From assembly GCA_050949165.1 (NCBI GenBank), contig JBMNFF010000012.1, positions 16,675 to 80,674 of the forward strand: 64,000 nucleotides of DNA, written 5' to 3'. This document shows, piece by piece, positions 25,311-33,361 of the stretch; position 1 is the stretch's first letter, and each line of letters begins with the position of its first letter. This DNA is from DAIOXA01 sp050949165. GTDB taxonomy: Bacteria; Bacillota; Proteinivoracia; UBA4975. The notes under the pieces were generated by a model, which saw nothing but the letters and a program-made list of their open reading frames with translations, was not told the origin of the DNA and searched no databases. A program made the translations under genes and the position numbers.

Positions 25311-25692
25311 TTTTGTCAACCACCTAACCGCCGAGGAGAAGCAGGCAATCTTCCTTCACGACGATGACGGCTGCTGCGGTTTTCTCTGGCATGTATTCAG
25401 CTATGAAAAGCGGGATTGCCTGGTGGGGGAAGAGGCTGCCGCCGCCTTCGCCAACCAAACCAAGGCCGGCTGCTATATTTTCTTTCAGCACAGCGACGAT
25501 GCCCTGCTCTCAGAAGACGCAGCAAATTTGGAACCCGGGGACCTTCCCGCTGAGGATGTCTATGTTGCAGACAAAGACTTCAACTGGACCTATGTACAAA
25601 CCCATGAAAGAATGTGCGGACCGTACTTCTGCAGCAAAGGGAAGAGGGGAGGGGACCAAGTCAGAATAGCCCCGCAGCATAAGCCCCGGTAA
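25219..25692 (+). CDS. DUF4275 family protein
   Basis: A 157-residue soluble protein of the DUF4275 family, recognised by LRRQWEDNFVNHLTAEEKQAI, GFLWHVFSYEKRDCL, CYIFFQHSDDALL and FNWTYVQTHE followed by GPYF. The family is common in Bacilli and Clostridia; its role is unknown, with an acidic, aromatic-rich surface. ATG 25219 has GGAGG 7 bases upstream. It overlaps the extended 3' end of pcp by 92 bases in another frame, which further suggests that the pcp extension is secondary. Confidence 0.85.
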   Translation: MEMRKILKRKHIEFQEIPGWGVYLRRQWEDNFVNHLTAEEKQAIFLHDDDGCCGFLWHVFSYEKRDCLVGEEAAAAFANQTKAGCYIFFQHSDDALLSEDAANLEPGDLPAEDVYVADKDFNWTYVQTHERMCGPYFCSKGKRGGDQVRIAPQHKPR

Positions 25693-25758
25693 TTGGGCGG
25701 GTAACAGATGTAATCGGTTAGGAATCTACCCTGTCGAAAGGCAGGGTAAATATTTTTG

Positions 25759-25823
25759 TTGACATATACAGTCTAACTGTATATAATAACTATACAGGAG
25801 AACTGAATAGTGAATCTGTATAG
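25759..25823 (+). promoter_or_regulatory. Promoter and PadR operator
   Basis: TTGACA (25759-25764) and TATAAT (25782-25787) are 17 bp apart. Between and over them lies a perfect palindrome ATATACAG-TCTAA-CTGTATAT (25764-25784). A second pair of half-sites, CTATACAG (25790-25797) and CTGTATAG (25816-25823), lies over the start region. The arrangement fits autorepression by the PadR protein encoded next. Confidence 0.8.
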
Positions 25824-25838
25824 AAAGGAAGTGAGGAT

Positions 25839-26162
25839 TTGAACAGAGAAAAGCACTTGCCCTTGACGGAAACCACCTTTTACATTCTCTTGGCTCTTTT
25901 GCAGCCATCCCATGGTTATGCAGTTATGCAAAGAGTGGAAGAGTTGAGCGAAGGGCAGGTAAGGATTGCCGCCGGAACCCTGTATGGGGCCCTGGAAAAT
26001 CTGCTCAAACAAAAACTGATAGCTCCCGTCAGGAGCGATGACCCGCGCCGGAAGTCATATGTCATTACTGACTCGGGCCGGCGGATCCTGAAGCTTGACT
26101 GTCAGAGGATGGAGCATATGGTGAAGTTGATCACCACGGCAATTGGGGAGGGAAGATTGTGA
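25839..26162 (+). CDS. PadR-family transcriptional regulator
   Basis: A 107-residue winged-helix regulator: TTFYILLALLQPSHGYAVMQ, GTLYGALENLLKQKLI, and KSYVITDSGRRIL, typical of PadR. The start is TTG 25839 behind GAAGTGAGGA. Its TGA overlaps the GTG of the DUF2812 gene, so the two are translated together, a very common PadR-DUF2812 pair. PadR proteins release DNA on binding small toxic compounds or other ligands. The palindromes upstream are the likely operator. Confidence 0.92.
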   Translation: MNREKHLPLTETTFYILLALLQPSHGYAVMQRVEELSEGQVRIAAGTLYGALENLLKQKLIAPVRSDDPRRKSYVITDSGRRILKLDCQRMEHMVKLITTAIGEGRL

Positions 26163-26782
26163 TTAAGTACAGGTACTTTCTTGACTTTGAAAAGGAAGAG
26201 CAATGGCTTAATCGAATGGCTAGACAAGGCTATGAGTTCACAGGCAAGAACATGTTCAGTGGCTACAGCTTCCGCCGGTCCCAGCCTAAGGAAACCTGCA
26301 TCCGGATTGATTACCGTACCTTCAAAAGGCCCGAAGATTTTCAGGACTATCGCCAGCTCTTTGAAGACAGCGGCTGGAGGCTTATTGCCGGGGGCCAAAA
26401 TTCGTACACCCAGTATTTCGCCAGGACTGGGGACGGTGCTGAGGACGAGATCTTTTCAGACCAGGCGTCCAAAGCCGGGAGGTATAAGCGTCTCTCTAAC
26501 ATGTGGCTGACCTGGGCAGCAGTATATTTTCCCATAATGGTTGCTCTGCTCAGCAGCGGGGCCGTAGACGTTCAGGCAATCCTAAACCCCAAGTTGTTGT
26601 ACTATACGCCTGGACTCTGGGAGAAGACATCCTGGGACTTTTGGCGGGCTTTCATCTTTGAAACCCCCTTTGCCCTCATGCGGGGATTTGCCTGGTTGAT
26701 CTTTCTCCTGTACATTGCCCTTTATCTGTACTTCGCCGCCCGGGCCTATTGCAAATATAGGCGTGGCTTACAGCTTCATTAA
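26159..26782 (+). CDS. DUF2812 membrane protein
   Basis: A 207-residue protein. The N-terminal soluble DUF2812 domain begins KYRYFLDFEKEEQWLNRMARQG and contains YRIDYRT-like and DYRQLFEDSGW motifs. Two membrane helices follow (WAAVYFPIMVALLSSG and FAWLIFLLYIALYLYFAARA). It starts at GTG 26159, overlapping the PadR stop. Its 3' end runs directly into the fragment of another gene, so the last residues (RGLQLH) may come from a deletion junction. Function unknown; probably a membrane sensor or effector paired with PadR. Confidence 0.85.
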   Translation: MIKYRYFLDFEKEEQWLNRMARQGYEFTGKNMFSGYSFRRSQPKETCIRIDYRTFKRPEDFQDYRQLFEDSGWRLIAGGQNSYTQYFARTGDGAEDEIFSDQASKAGRYKRLSNMWLTWAAVYFPIMVALLSSGAVDVQAILNPKLLYYTPGLWEKTSWDFWRAFIFETPFALMRGFAWLIFLLYIALYLYFAARAYCKYRRGLQLH

Positions 26783-27571
26783 AATCATCGAGTCAGGAGC
26801 GGCGACATGGTCTATGTGGAATACCACCCGCTGGGATGGGGGGAATGTGGATTTATTCAATCTCTATGCCAACCCCCTGGAGGCCTATCAGCGTGCTTTC
26901 GCCGCGGCCGGCAGGAGCTCCAGGATTCTGGAAAGGACTCCTGAAACTAAGCAAGAGGAATTCATCGAGTTTATCACGGCTGAAGTCGATCAGGGGCGTC
27001 CTGTTATTGCCCTGGGAATCATCGGCCCCCCCGAGGCCTGTATCATTGCGGGTTATCAGGATGAGGGGCGCACCTTATTGGGGTGAACTTCTTTCAGGAT
27101 AATCCCGAATTTGCATCCGATGTGAAGTTACATGAGTCGGGTTATTTTCTCTGCAGCTCCTGGTGGGAAAATCCCTGCACCATAGCGCTGATGTCCATCA
27201 GCGAGGAGCCGGTAGCAGGTGTTTCTACCCTGGAAATACTTGAGAACGCCATTAGAGTTATGACCAACCCGCAAGTAAGAGAGTATGCCGGCGGACCAAA
27301 GGCGTATGATGCCTGGGCCCAAGCCCTGGCAGATGACAGCCAGTTTCCCGAAGGAGCCGTCCTTCCCCTCTTGTTTGAGCGACTCATGTGCCATGGTGAC
27401 GCCATGGATACGATTAGCGAAGGGCGCTATTATGCTGCAAAATTCCTGGAGGCGACCTTCCCGGGGGCAGGTCAGGAGGCGGCGAAGGCCTTTAGCGATG
27501 AGGCAAAGCTGGTGACGAAAATGGTCTCGGTTCTGGGCGGATGGCAGCGGGGGGAAGGGGCTGTGAAATGA
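26747..27571 (+). pseudogene. Truncated, frameshifted BtrH_N/C39-like protein
   Basis: A protein-coding remnant in two frames. The first frame reads GVAYSFIKIIESGAATWSM, WDGGNVDLFNLYANP and GRPVIALGIIGPPEACIIAG, then stops after RTLLG. The second continues from GTG 27083 as NFFQDNPEFASDVKLHESGY. One missing G in GGGG (27079-27082) explains the break. The N-terminal 40-60 residues, with the expected Cys region, are absent; the 5' end merges with the end of the DUF2812 gene. The pattern of WDGGNVD and a later GPPE block recalls BtrH_N/papain-fold proteins, but this is from memory. Probably non-functional. Confidence 0.5.
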
Positions 27572-27646
27572 CAATCTGCCATATTTCTCAATAAGCCATT
27601 TTAGTTGGGCGGGAAAACTCGCACCGACCTTGGATTACCCATGTAG

Positions 27647-27671
27647 GGGGGCCTTTTGGCCCCCAGATTTT
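27647..27671 (+). terminator. Terminator after the BtrH-like remnant
   Basis: Stem GGGGGCC/GGCCCCC with loop TTTT, then AGATTTTT. It is nearly the same hairpin as at 620-637. Confidence 0.75.
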
Positions 27672-27854
27672 TCTTGGAGGCGAGGAGGTTTAGTTTTGCG
27701 ACAGTCCCTTTTTCTTTACAATGACACAAGAGGTAAAGCTAAATTTCAGTTTCAGTTTATTAAAATTCTGGGCGTTTTTTCAAATGGCAGGAAAAAGCAT
27801 ATGGTAAAACGAATATAACGAATATGCAATTTACTTGACTGGAGGTAATTTCAG

Positions 27855-28391
27855 ATGGAACCTTTCGGGGTGGTAGAATACCAAGTGGATTATCCCTTGT
27901 ATCTGAGGTTTTATAAGTTTCAGGCCCGCAGAGGGTACCGCAAATTCTTGTCGCTATTAGTATATATTCTTCTGTCTGTAGGTATCATCTTCGGTGGACT
28001 CTTTCTCTTTCTTCGTCCCGGGCTGGGGATACTGATATTTTTTGTCCTTTACCTGTTTGCCCTGGGCTTCAAGGTTTATATGGATTTTTACTTTCCCAGG
28101 GTATCCTTCAATAAGTCCAGGGAAATAATTGATGCCACTCATAAGTTTCAGTTGTTCTCAGACCATTTCATTGCCGAGTCCAAGGGGGAAAATTCTTCAG
28201 GTAGGTCCACAACTAAATACCTCGCCTTGCACAATGCTTATGAGCTCAAAGATCTGTATATCTTGTACATAACCCAACGCCAAGCTTTCTTACTGCCCAA
28301 GTCTGCCATGTCGGACGAAACGAGCAATCAGTTGCGGGACGTTTTACATACTCACTTGGGGCAAAAGTTTATACTGGTGGGCCAGCGATAG
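27855..28391 (+). CDS. YcxB-like membrane protein
   Basis: A 178-residue protein with an N-terminal cytosolic segment, two close membrane helices (LLVYILLSVGIIFGGLFLFL, GILIFFVLYLFALGF) and a C-terminal soluble domain whose LHNAYELKDLYILYITQRQAFLLPKSAM block is typical of the YcxB-like family. GGAGG lies 10 bases before the ATG. The family is widespread in Firmicutes and of unknown role. It stands alone between terminators. Codons and composition are a little more AT-rich than the neighbours. Confidence 0.8.
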   Translation: MEPFGVVEYQVDYPLYLRFYKFQARRGYRKFLSLLVYILLSVGIIFGGLFLFLRPGLGILIFFVLYLFALGFKVYMDFYFPRVSFNKSREIIDATHKFQLFSDHFIAESKGENSSGRSTTKYLALHNAYELKDLYILYITQRQAFLLPKSAMSDETSNQLRDVLHTHLGQKFILVGQR

Positions 28392-28472
28392 CACAGCGAG
28401 TGGCTGGAAAATGGTAGTGCCCACCCTTGCGGACGCATTTCCAATCTGCTCCCCTGTAGAGATTTCTTGACC

Positions 28473-28498
28473 ATCGCCGATTACCTCGGCGATTTTTT
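28473..28498 (+). terminator. Terminator after the YcxB-like gene
   Basis: Perfect stem ATCGCCGA/TCGGCGAT with loop TTACC and a run of five to six T's. Confidence 0.85.
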
Positions 28499-28548
28499 AA
28501 AACCCTGGGACGAGAATAAGAAGCAAGGGGTGGCTACAAGCGGGGTAT

Positions 28549-28566
28549 ATGGTAAAATATTACCAT
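28549..28566 (+). promoter_or_regulatory. Palindrome with -10 like box before the acyltransferase
   Basis: ATGGTAA-AATA-TTACCAT, a 7-bp inverted repeat enclosing TAAAAT. It could be both the -10 and an operator for the gene at 28591. Confidence 0.45.
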
Positions 28567-28590
28567 CATAGCATTCTGGAGGGGAGAAGC

Positions 28591-29745
28591 ATGGGTCTTA
28601 CCGGAGGAGATATTGTCTATTACTTGCTGAAGCCGCCAGTCCGCTGGTATCTCAGGCAACTGTTTAATATCCACGTGGAGAGCAATCCATTGGAGGATGT
28701 CCGGGAACCCTATTTGCTGTTGGGCCATCATGTTACCAATCACGATCCTATTATCAGCAACGCCTTCTCCAAGAGGCTGATTCGCTATATTGCCGGAGAC
28801 GCAAATCAGGACAGCATAATAAAGAGGTTCCTTCTGGCCATGCTGGAGAGCATTCCCTTTGCCAAGAACCGGAGCGATGCCAAGTCCATCCGGGAACTGG
28901 TGCGGCACATAAAGGCGGGTCATCCCGTGGGCTTGTATCCCGAGGGGGGTAGAAATTGGGATGGGACCACCGACTATCTGATTCCATCCACCGCCAAGCT
29001 CATAAAATTTCTCAAGGTCCCGGTCTACGCCACCTTTTTCAAGGGCGGCTATTTAAGTCGCCCGCGCTGGGCTTCTTTCCCCAGGAAGGGCAAAATGGTT
29101 CTGGATATCAAGCTGCTAATGGATAAGGAGACGGTGCAGAGGGAGCCGGTGGAGGAAATATATCGGCTGATGGTGGAAAGGCTCAGCTATAATGAGTTCA
29201 CCTGGCAAAAGCACCAGCGCATTCCCTTCCGGGGTAAGAACTTGGCCGAGCACATCGAGCGGCTGCTCTACCTCTGCCCAGCCTGTACTGCCTTCAATAG
29301 CCTTAAATCCCAGGGCAATGTATTTCGGTGCACTGCCTGTTCAAAAGAATATGAAGTGGACCAGTATGGTGAGATCCTGGGCTGTCCTGAATTCGACAAT
29401 ACCGTCGCCTGGAACCAGTGGCAGCGGTCCCGGCTTCCCCGCATCATTGAAGAAGGCTTTGAGTTTTATAATCCGGAGGTCAAACTGCATAAGCAGGACC
29501 TGGCTGCCAGGACCAGGAGCAAGGATTTGGTCGACCTGACCTTTTCTCCCAGGGGCGTTGAGCTCACCGGGAAGAAGGGTAAAGAAACCATCGACCTTGG
29601 CGAAATCTCCAGCCTCAGCATTACCTTTCAGGATGTGGTGGAGTATTACGTCGGCAGAGTCAAGTACCGCTTTACCTTCGATCCTCGCAGGCATATGTCG
29701 GTAAAGCTGTTCTACGATCTCCTTGCCAGTCTCATAAAAAGCTAG
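28591..29745 (+). CDS. PlsC-like acyltransferase with zinc ribbon
   Basis: A 384-residue protein. Residues about 40-215 are a phospholipid/glycerol acyltransferase domain: LLLGHHVTNHDPI supplies the HxxxxD catalytic motif and GLYPEGGRNWDG the EGxR-like motif. Residues about 230-260 hold a zinc ribbon (CPAC and CTAC pairs), and the C-terminal 100 residues form a PH-like domain (YYVGRVKYRFTFDPRRHMSV). The start ATG 28591 follows GGAGGGGAG. It would acylate lysophosphatidate or a related lipid at the membrane. It ends at a terminator, so it is a single-gene unit. Confidence 0.82.
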   Translation: MGLTGGDIVYYLLKPPVRWYLRQLFNIHVESNPLEDVREPYLLLGHHVTNHDPIISNAFSKRLIRYIAGDANQDSIIKRFLLAMLESIPFAKNRSDAKSIRELVRHIKAGHPVGLYPEGGRNWDGTTDYLIPSTAKLIKFLKVPVYATFFKGGYLSRPRWASFPRKGKMVLDIKLLMDKETVQREPVEEIYRLMVERLSYNEFTWQKHQRIPFRGKNLAEHIERLLYLCPACTAFNSLKSQGNVFRCTACSKEYEVDQYGEILGCPEFDNTVAWNQWQRSRLPRIIEEGFEFYNPEVKLHKQDLAARTRSKDLVDLTFSPRGVELTGKKGKETIDLGEISSLSITFQDVVEYYVGRVKYRFTFDPRRHMSVKLFYDLLASLIKS

Positions 29746-29765
29746 CCCCCGACTCCGGGGGTTTT
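29746..29765 (+). terminator. Terminator after the acyltransferase
   Basis: Stem CCCCCG/CGGGGG with loop ACTC, then TTTT. Confidence 0.75.
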
Positions 29766-29797
29766 CTAGTTCCTGCCTTCACATTCCAGGAAAAACC

Positions 29798-30433
29798 TTG
29801 CCGAAGAGCGAATATAGGGAAAAGTGTACGGGAGGTGGGATTATTCGGCTCATCGTCAATTATCTCATGAGAATGCTGCCTTATATTCTCTTTACTCTGC
29901 CGAAGTTGCTGACCCTGCGGATAGGCAAATACCTCCAGCGCAGGCGCAAGGGCTTGCCGACAAATTATGTCCATGAACTGGGGCTGGTATTTTTCCTGCT
30001 CTTCTTGACCGGCCTGGCTTCCCTTACGGTAATCCCCAAGGTATCCCTGAGCGCGGGCAAAATCCAGGTTATCGGCGCCGAGAGTCCGCGGGTCAACCTG
30101 GTTCCCCTGAACAAGCTCCTGGAAATCGAGGAAATCGTCATAGCTCAGGGCAATTACCCCTACTTGCTCATCGAGGTCCTGGGCAATGTCGGCATGTTTG
30201 CCGTAATCGGCTTTATGCTTCCCCTGCTCTGGCGGAGATTTCAATCAGCCAGGCTGTCAATTGCCACCTGCCTGCTCACTTCGCTCTTCATCGAGGTGGC
30301 TCAACTCCTGCAGCCTCGGGCCACAGATATCGACGACCTCATCCTCAACACCCTGGGCGGAGCGCTGGGCTACCTGCTGTACAGGCTATTAGAAAGAATA
30401 GCTCCCCGGATTACTGGGGCATTCAAATATTGA
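29798..30433 (+). CDS. VanZ-family membrane protein
   Basis: A protein of up to 211 residues with a VanZ-like fold: LGLVFFLLFLTGLASLTVIP, VNLVPLNKLLEI, LIEVLGNVGMFAVIGFMLPLLW, FIEVAQLLQP, RATDIDDLILNTLGGALGYLLY. These are the membrane segments and the conserved N-x-x-P / D-x-D-D motifs of the family. The start is uncertain: TTG 29798 has AGGAAA upstream, whereas GGAGG at 29831-29835 best serves an ATT at 29843; the first in-frame ATG comes later without a site. VanZ proteins relate to glycopeptide or lipid-linked envelope functions; here no van genes are near. Confidence 0.8.
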   Translation: MPKSEYREKCTGGGIIRLIVNYLMRMLPYILFTLPKLLTLRIGKYLQRRRKGLPTNYVHELGLVFFLLFLTGLASLTVIPKVSLSAGKIQVIGAESPRVNLVPLNKLLEIEEIVIAQGNYPYLLIEVLGNVGMFAVIGFMLPLLWRRFQSARLSIATCLLTSLFIEVAQLLQPRATDIDDLILNTLGGALGYLLYRLLERIAPRITGAFKY

Positions 30434-30544
30434 GATAGGGAATACTAGCCCTAGGGCCATCGCATACCACCGGCAGGTAATTGGCTGCAACCTTGTCATG
30501 CAAGAAAGCGATGGCCTATACTATTATTAAGTTGGTGGTGCAGG

Positions 30545-30982
30545 ATGCTTAGGATTGTGGCCCTTGGTTTGCTGGGCGCCTTGCTGCTCTCTTCTTCGGG
30601 GACGGTCCCGGAACAGGTCGAGGTGGCGAGGCTGGTGGAGGAATTTGGCCGAAGCATAAAGCATGTCTCCCTCCTTGCCCCGGCTGAGGTGGTGGAGGAG
30701 AGCATGCGCCGGCAGTACGGGGAGTACGTGGCCCCCGAGCTCCTGGAAGAATGGCTGCTCTATCCTGGCAGGGCCCCCGGGCGGACGGTATCCAGCCCCT
30801 GGCCGGACAGGATTGAAGTGGTAAGCATCACCAAGGGTTTCGATAACACCTACGAAGTAGATGGGGAAATAGTAGAAATGACCAGTAGTGGCGAGGCGGC
30901 CCGGAGGGCAGTCACCTTGGTGGTGGGAAAGTGGGGCGGGACCTGGCTGATCCGGTCTCTGCTCCTGTTGCCGCCGGAGTGA
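30545..30982 (+). CDS. Putative secreted protein
   Basis: A 145-residue protein with a hydrophobic N-terminus (IVALGLLGALLLSSSG), probably a signal peptide or anchor. The soluble part ends with DRIEVVSITKGFDNTYEVDGE and VTLVVGKWGGTWLIRSLLLL, which looks like an NTF2-like or DUF-type extracytoplasmic fold found in Firmicutes. I do not recognise a named family with confidence. GTGGTGCAGG precedes the ATG. It is followed after 27 bases by nagZ and may be co-transcribed with it. Confidence 0.6.
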   Translation: MLRIVALGLLGALLLSSSGTVPEQVEVARLVEEFGRSIKHVSLLAPAEVVEESMRRQYGEYVAPELLEEWLLYPGRAPGRTVSSPWPDRIEVVSITKGFDNTYEVDGEIVEMTSSGEAARRAVTLVVGKWGGTWLIRSLLLLPPE

Positions 30983-31009
30983 ATTTGCAGATAAGGGAGA
31001 GGAAATAAA

Positions 31010-32062
31010 ATGCAGCTCAGCCTGGAGGAAAAGATTGGACAGTTGGTCATGGTAGGACTGGAAGGACCTACTCTGGATCAGAGGACCCGGAGCTTGCTCA
31101 GGGATTACCATGTGGGCGGGTTTATTTTCTTTGCCCGCAACATTCAGAGCTCTGAGCAGACCCTGGCCCTGGTCGAATCTCTGAATCGGGCCAACCCGGG
31201 CAGATTGCCCCTGCTCTTGGCAGTAGATGAAGAAGGGGGGCGGGTCAGCCGCCTGCCCCAGGAATTTGTCCAGCTTCCCGCCAACAGAGAGGTGGGACAG
31301 GGGGGGGCGGCCCTGGCCGGTCGGCTGGGGCAACTCCTGGCCCAGCGGGTAAAGGCCATGGGATTTAACGTGAATTTTGCCCCGGTCCTGGATGTGGACA
31401 GCAATCCGGCTAACCCGGTAATAGGGCCCCGCTCCTTCGGGCCCGACCCCGCCCTGGTGGCCCGGATGGGCATAGCTGCCATGCAGGGAATCCAGAGCCG
31501 GAGAGTGGCGCCGGCCATCAAGCACTTTCCCGGCCATGGCGATACCTCGGTGGACTCCCACCTGGGGTTGCCCAGGGTAGAGGCAGATTTGGACCGGCTC
31601 CGGAACTTTGAACTCATCCCCTTCCGCGAGGCGATTCAGGCCGGGGCTGATATGGTCATGACCGCTCACATCCTCTTGCCCGAATTGGACCCCGATTTCC
31701 CCGCCACCCTGTCCCCGGTGCTTATAGGGGAGGTGCTGCGAGGGGAGCTGCAGTTTGGCGGGGTGGTAATTACTGATGACCTGACCATGGCGGCCATAAA
31801 GGATAATTATGATCTGGGCCGGGCGGCAGTGCTGGCCATTAAGGCCGGGGTGGACATGGTCCTGGTCTGCCATGGCCATGAAAACTACGTTTCCGTCCTG
31901 GAGGCCATTCGCTCCGCCGTCCTGGCGGGAGAGATTCCCCAGGCAATAATCGACGCCTCTGTGACCCGGATTACAGAATTGAAGAAGCGTTACGCCGTCG
32001 CCGGGGAGGTCCCCACTGTGGAAGCCTGTAACCGCCTGGCCCTGGAGATCTTTGGGGACTAG
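31010..32062 (+). CDS. nagZ: Beta-N-acetylhexosaminidase (NagZ, GH3)
   Basis: A 350-residue glycoside hydrolase family 3 enzyme that removes N-acetylglucosamine from muropeptides. The catalytic loop AIKHFPGHGDTSVDSHLG, with the Asp-His dyad of NagZ, is intact, and the nucleophile Asp lies in GVVITDDLTMAAI. There is no signal peptide, so it is cytosolic, pointing to recycling of imported wall fragments. A GGGAGAGG-like site precedes the ATG. It lies 27 bases after a small secreted protein gene and 48 bases before the cation exporter gene. Confidence 0.92.
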   Translation: MQLSLEEKIGQLVMVGLEGPTLDQRTRSLLRDYHVGGFIFFARNIQSSEQTLALVESLNRANPGRLPLLLAVDEEGGRVSRLPQEFVQLPANREVGQGGAALAGRLGQLLAQRVKAMGFNVNFAPVLDVDSNPANPVIGPRSFGPDPALVARMGIAAMQGIQSRRVAPAIKHFPGHGDTSVDSHLGLPRVEADLDRLRNFELIPFREAIQAGADMVMTAHILLPELDPDFPATLSPVLIGEVLRGELQFGGVVITDDLTMAAIKDNYDLGRAAVLAIKAGVDMVLVCHGHENYVSVLEAIRSAVLAGEIPQAIIDASVTRITELKKRYAVAGEVPTVEACNRLALEIFGD

Positions 32063-32110
32063 CACCGACCCCTGCCCTGGGCATTATACTGGACTAATGG
32101 GGGTGTTCAG

Positions 32111-33013
32111 ATGGCGCATCACCACGGTCACTCTCACCACCACGACCATGGTCACGGCAGCACGGGCAATATCCGCACTGCTTTCTTCCTCAACTTTTTC
32201 TTTACCCTTTTGGAGATAGTCGGCGGCCTTTGGACCAACAGCATGGCAATCCTCTCCGATGCCCTCCATGACCTGGGGGATTCCCTCACTTTGGGGATAG
32301 CTTGGTACTTGGAACGGTATTCGCAGCGTGGCCCCGACGAGAAGTTTACCTTTGGCTATGCACGCTTTTCCCTGCTGGGGGCGCTGCTCAACAGCCTGAT
32401 CCTCATCGGCGGTTCTGCACTGATTCTCATCAATGTTATTCCCCGGCTCTTCAACCCTCAGCCCGTAAACACCCAGGGCATGCTGCTCTTTGCCCTGCTG
32501 GGGATAGGCATCAATGGCCTGGCGGTCCTGCGCCTGCGCAAGGGCAAGTCCCTGAACGAAAGAGTTGTCCTCTGGCATCTGATGGAGGATGTCCTGGGCT
32601 GGGTAGTAATCCTCATTGCCGGCATCGTCCTGCTCTTTGTCGATGCTCCAATCCTGGATCCCATCCTCTCCATCGTAATCACGATCTACGTCCTCTACCA
32701 TGTGCTCAGCAATCTGAAAGAAATACTGCGAATCCTCCTGCAAGGGGTCCCCGGCAATCTGTCCATTCGGGCCATCGAGGCCGAGATAGTCGCCGAGGCC
32801 GGCGTCGAATCTGTCCACCACACCCATATCTGGTCCCTGGAGGGAGAGCGGCACCTCCTCAGCACCCATATCGTAGTTTGCGACGATATAGAGAGGGATG
32901 AACTCATCGCCGTCAAGGCCAGGATTCGGGAATTGATGCGGGCCCGGGGGATTGAGCACGTCACCATCGAAGTGGACTTTGCCGGCGAAGACTGCGAAAA
33001 CCAAACCTGCTGA
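32111..33013 (+). CDS. Cation diffusion facilitator (CzcD-like Zn/Co exporter)
   Basis: A 300-residue CDF transporter. It opens with a His-rich tail (HHHGHSHHHDHGHG) that can bind divalent metal. Six membrane helices follow; the transport site is formed by LSDALHDLGDSL in helix 2 and HLMEDVLGWV in helix 5. The C-terminal cytosolic domain contains ESVHHTHIWSLEGERH and STHIVV, the metal-binding ferredoxin-like dimer domain. It expels Zn(II) or similar cations in exchange for protons. The C-terminus ends in CENQTC. A terminator follows. Confidence 0.92.
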   Translation: MAHHHGHSHHHDHGHGSTGNIRTAFFLNFFFTLLEIVGGLWTNSMAILSDALHDLGDSLTLGIAWYLERYSQRGPDEKFTFGYARFSLLGALLNSLILIGGSALILINVIPRLFNPQPVNTQGMLLFALLGIGINGLAVLRLRKGKSLNERVVLWHLMEDVLGWVVILIAGIVLLFVDAPILDPILSIVITIYVLYHVLSNLKEILRILLQGVPGNLSIRAIEAEIVAEAGVESVHHTHIWSLEGERHLLSTHIVVCDDIERDELIAVKARIRELMRARGIEHVTIEVDFAGEDCENQTC

Positions 33014-33041
33014 AACGCCGGGGACGGGACTTTGCGTTCCA
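33013..33041 (+). repeat. Degenerate copy of the GGGGACGG hairpin repeat
   Basis: GAAACGC and GCGTTCC arms enclose CGGGGACGGGACTTT. The layout (arm, GGGGACGG core, CTTT, complementary arm) matches the copies around pcp, although the arms differ. Confidence 0.55.
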
Positions 33042-33062
33042 CAATTGTTCCGACGGACATAT

Positions 33063-33090
33063 AAAGATGCGGTGAGCCCACCGCATCTTT
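33063..33090 (+). terminator. Terminator after the cation exporter
   Basis: Perfect 12-bp stem AAAGATGCGGTG/CACCGCATCTTT with loop AGCC; the arms supply A and T ends for both strands. Confidence 0.8.
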
Positions 33091-33183
33091 CAATAATGTG
33101 TCCCTGGAGTTGTCGTCCGCCCCGCCCGGTGATATCATGGGGGCGTGAGAAGAGCGGATATTAAGCGAAAGAGGGGGAGAGAT

Positions 33184-33360
33184 ATGCTTAAGCTCACCAC
33201 CGTGGGTTTGTTTGTCAAGGATATGAAGCGGATGGTCAGCTTCTATCGGGATGTGATGAGAATGGAAACCGATTGGGCCGGTGAGCCCTATGCAGAACTG
33301 TTTTCCCAGGGGTTCCGGCTGATCATGTACAGCCGCAAGGATTTTGAAGCGATGATATGA
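33184..33360 (+). pseudogene. Truncated VOC/glyoxalase-fold protein
   Basis: Only the first 58 residues of a VOC (glyoxalase/bleomycin resistance) protein remain: VGLFVKDMKRMVSFYRDVM, then MYSRKDFEAM and a stop. Full proteins are about 125-140 residues, so the second beta-alpha-beta-beta-beta half is lost. GGGGGAGAG precedes the ATG. The sequence right after the stop belongs to a different gene, marking a deletion junction near 33355. Confidence 0.75.
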
Positions 33361-33361
33361 G

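Noticed and set aside
27630..27818. A 62-codon reading between the BtrH-like remnant and the YcxB-like gene
   Set aside because: It begins before the terminator at 27647-27671, lacks a ribosome site and has no recognisable pattern.
30527..32065. A 512-codon open reading on the minus strand opposite nagZ
   Set aside because: It is the antisense shadow of nagZ and its upstream neighbour; the plus-strand frame has clear GH3 motifs, and the minus reading has no family pattern and no ribosome site.
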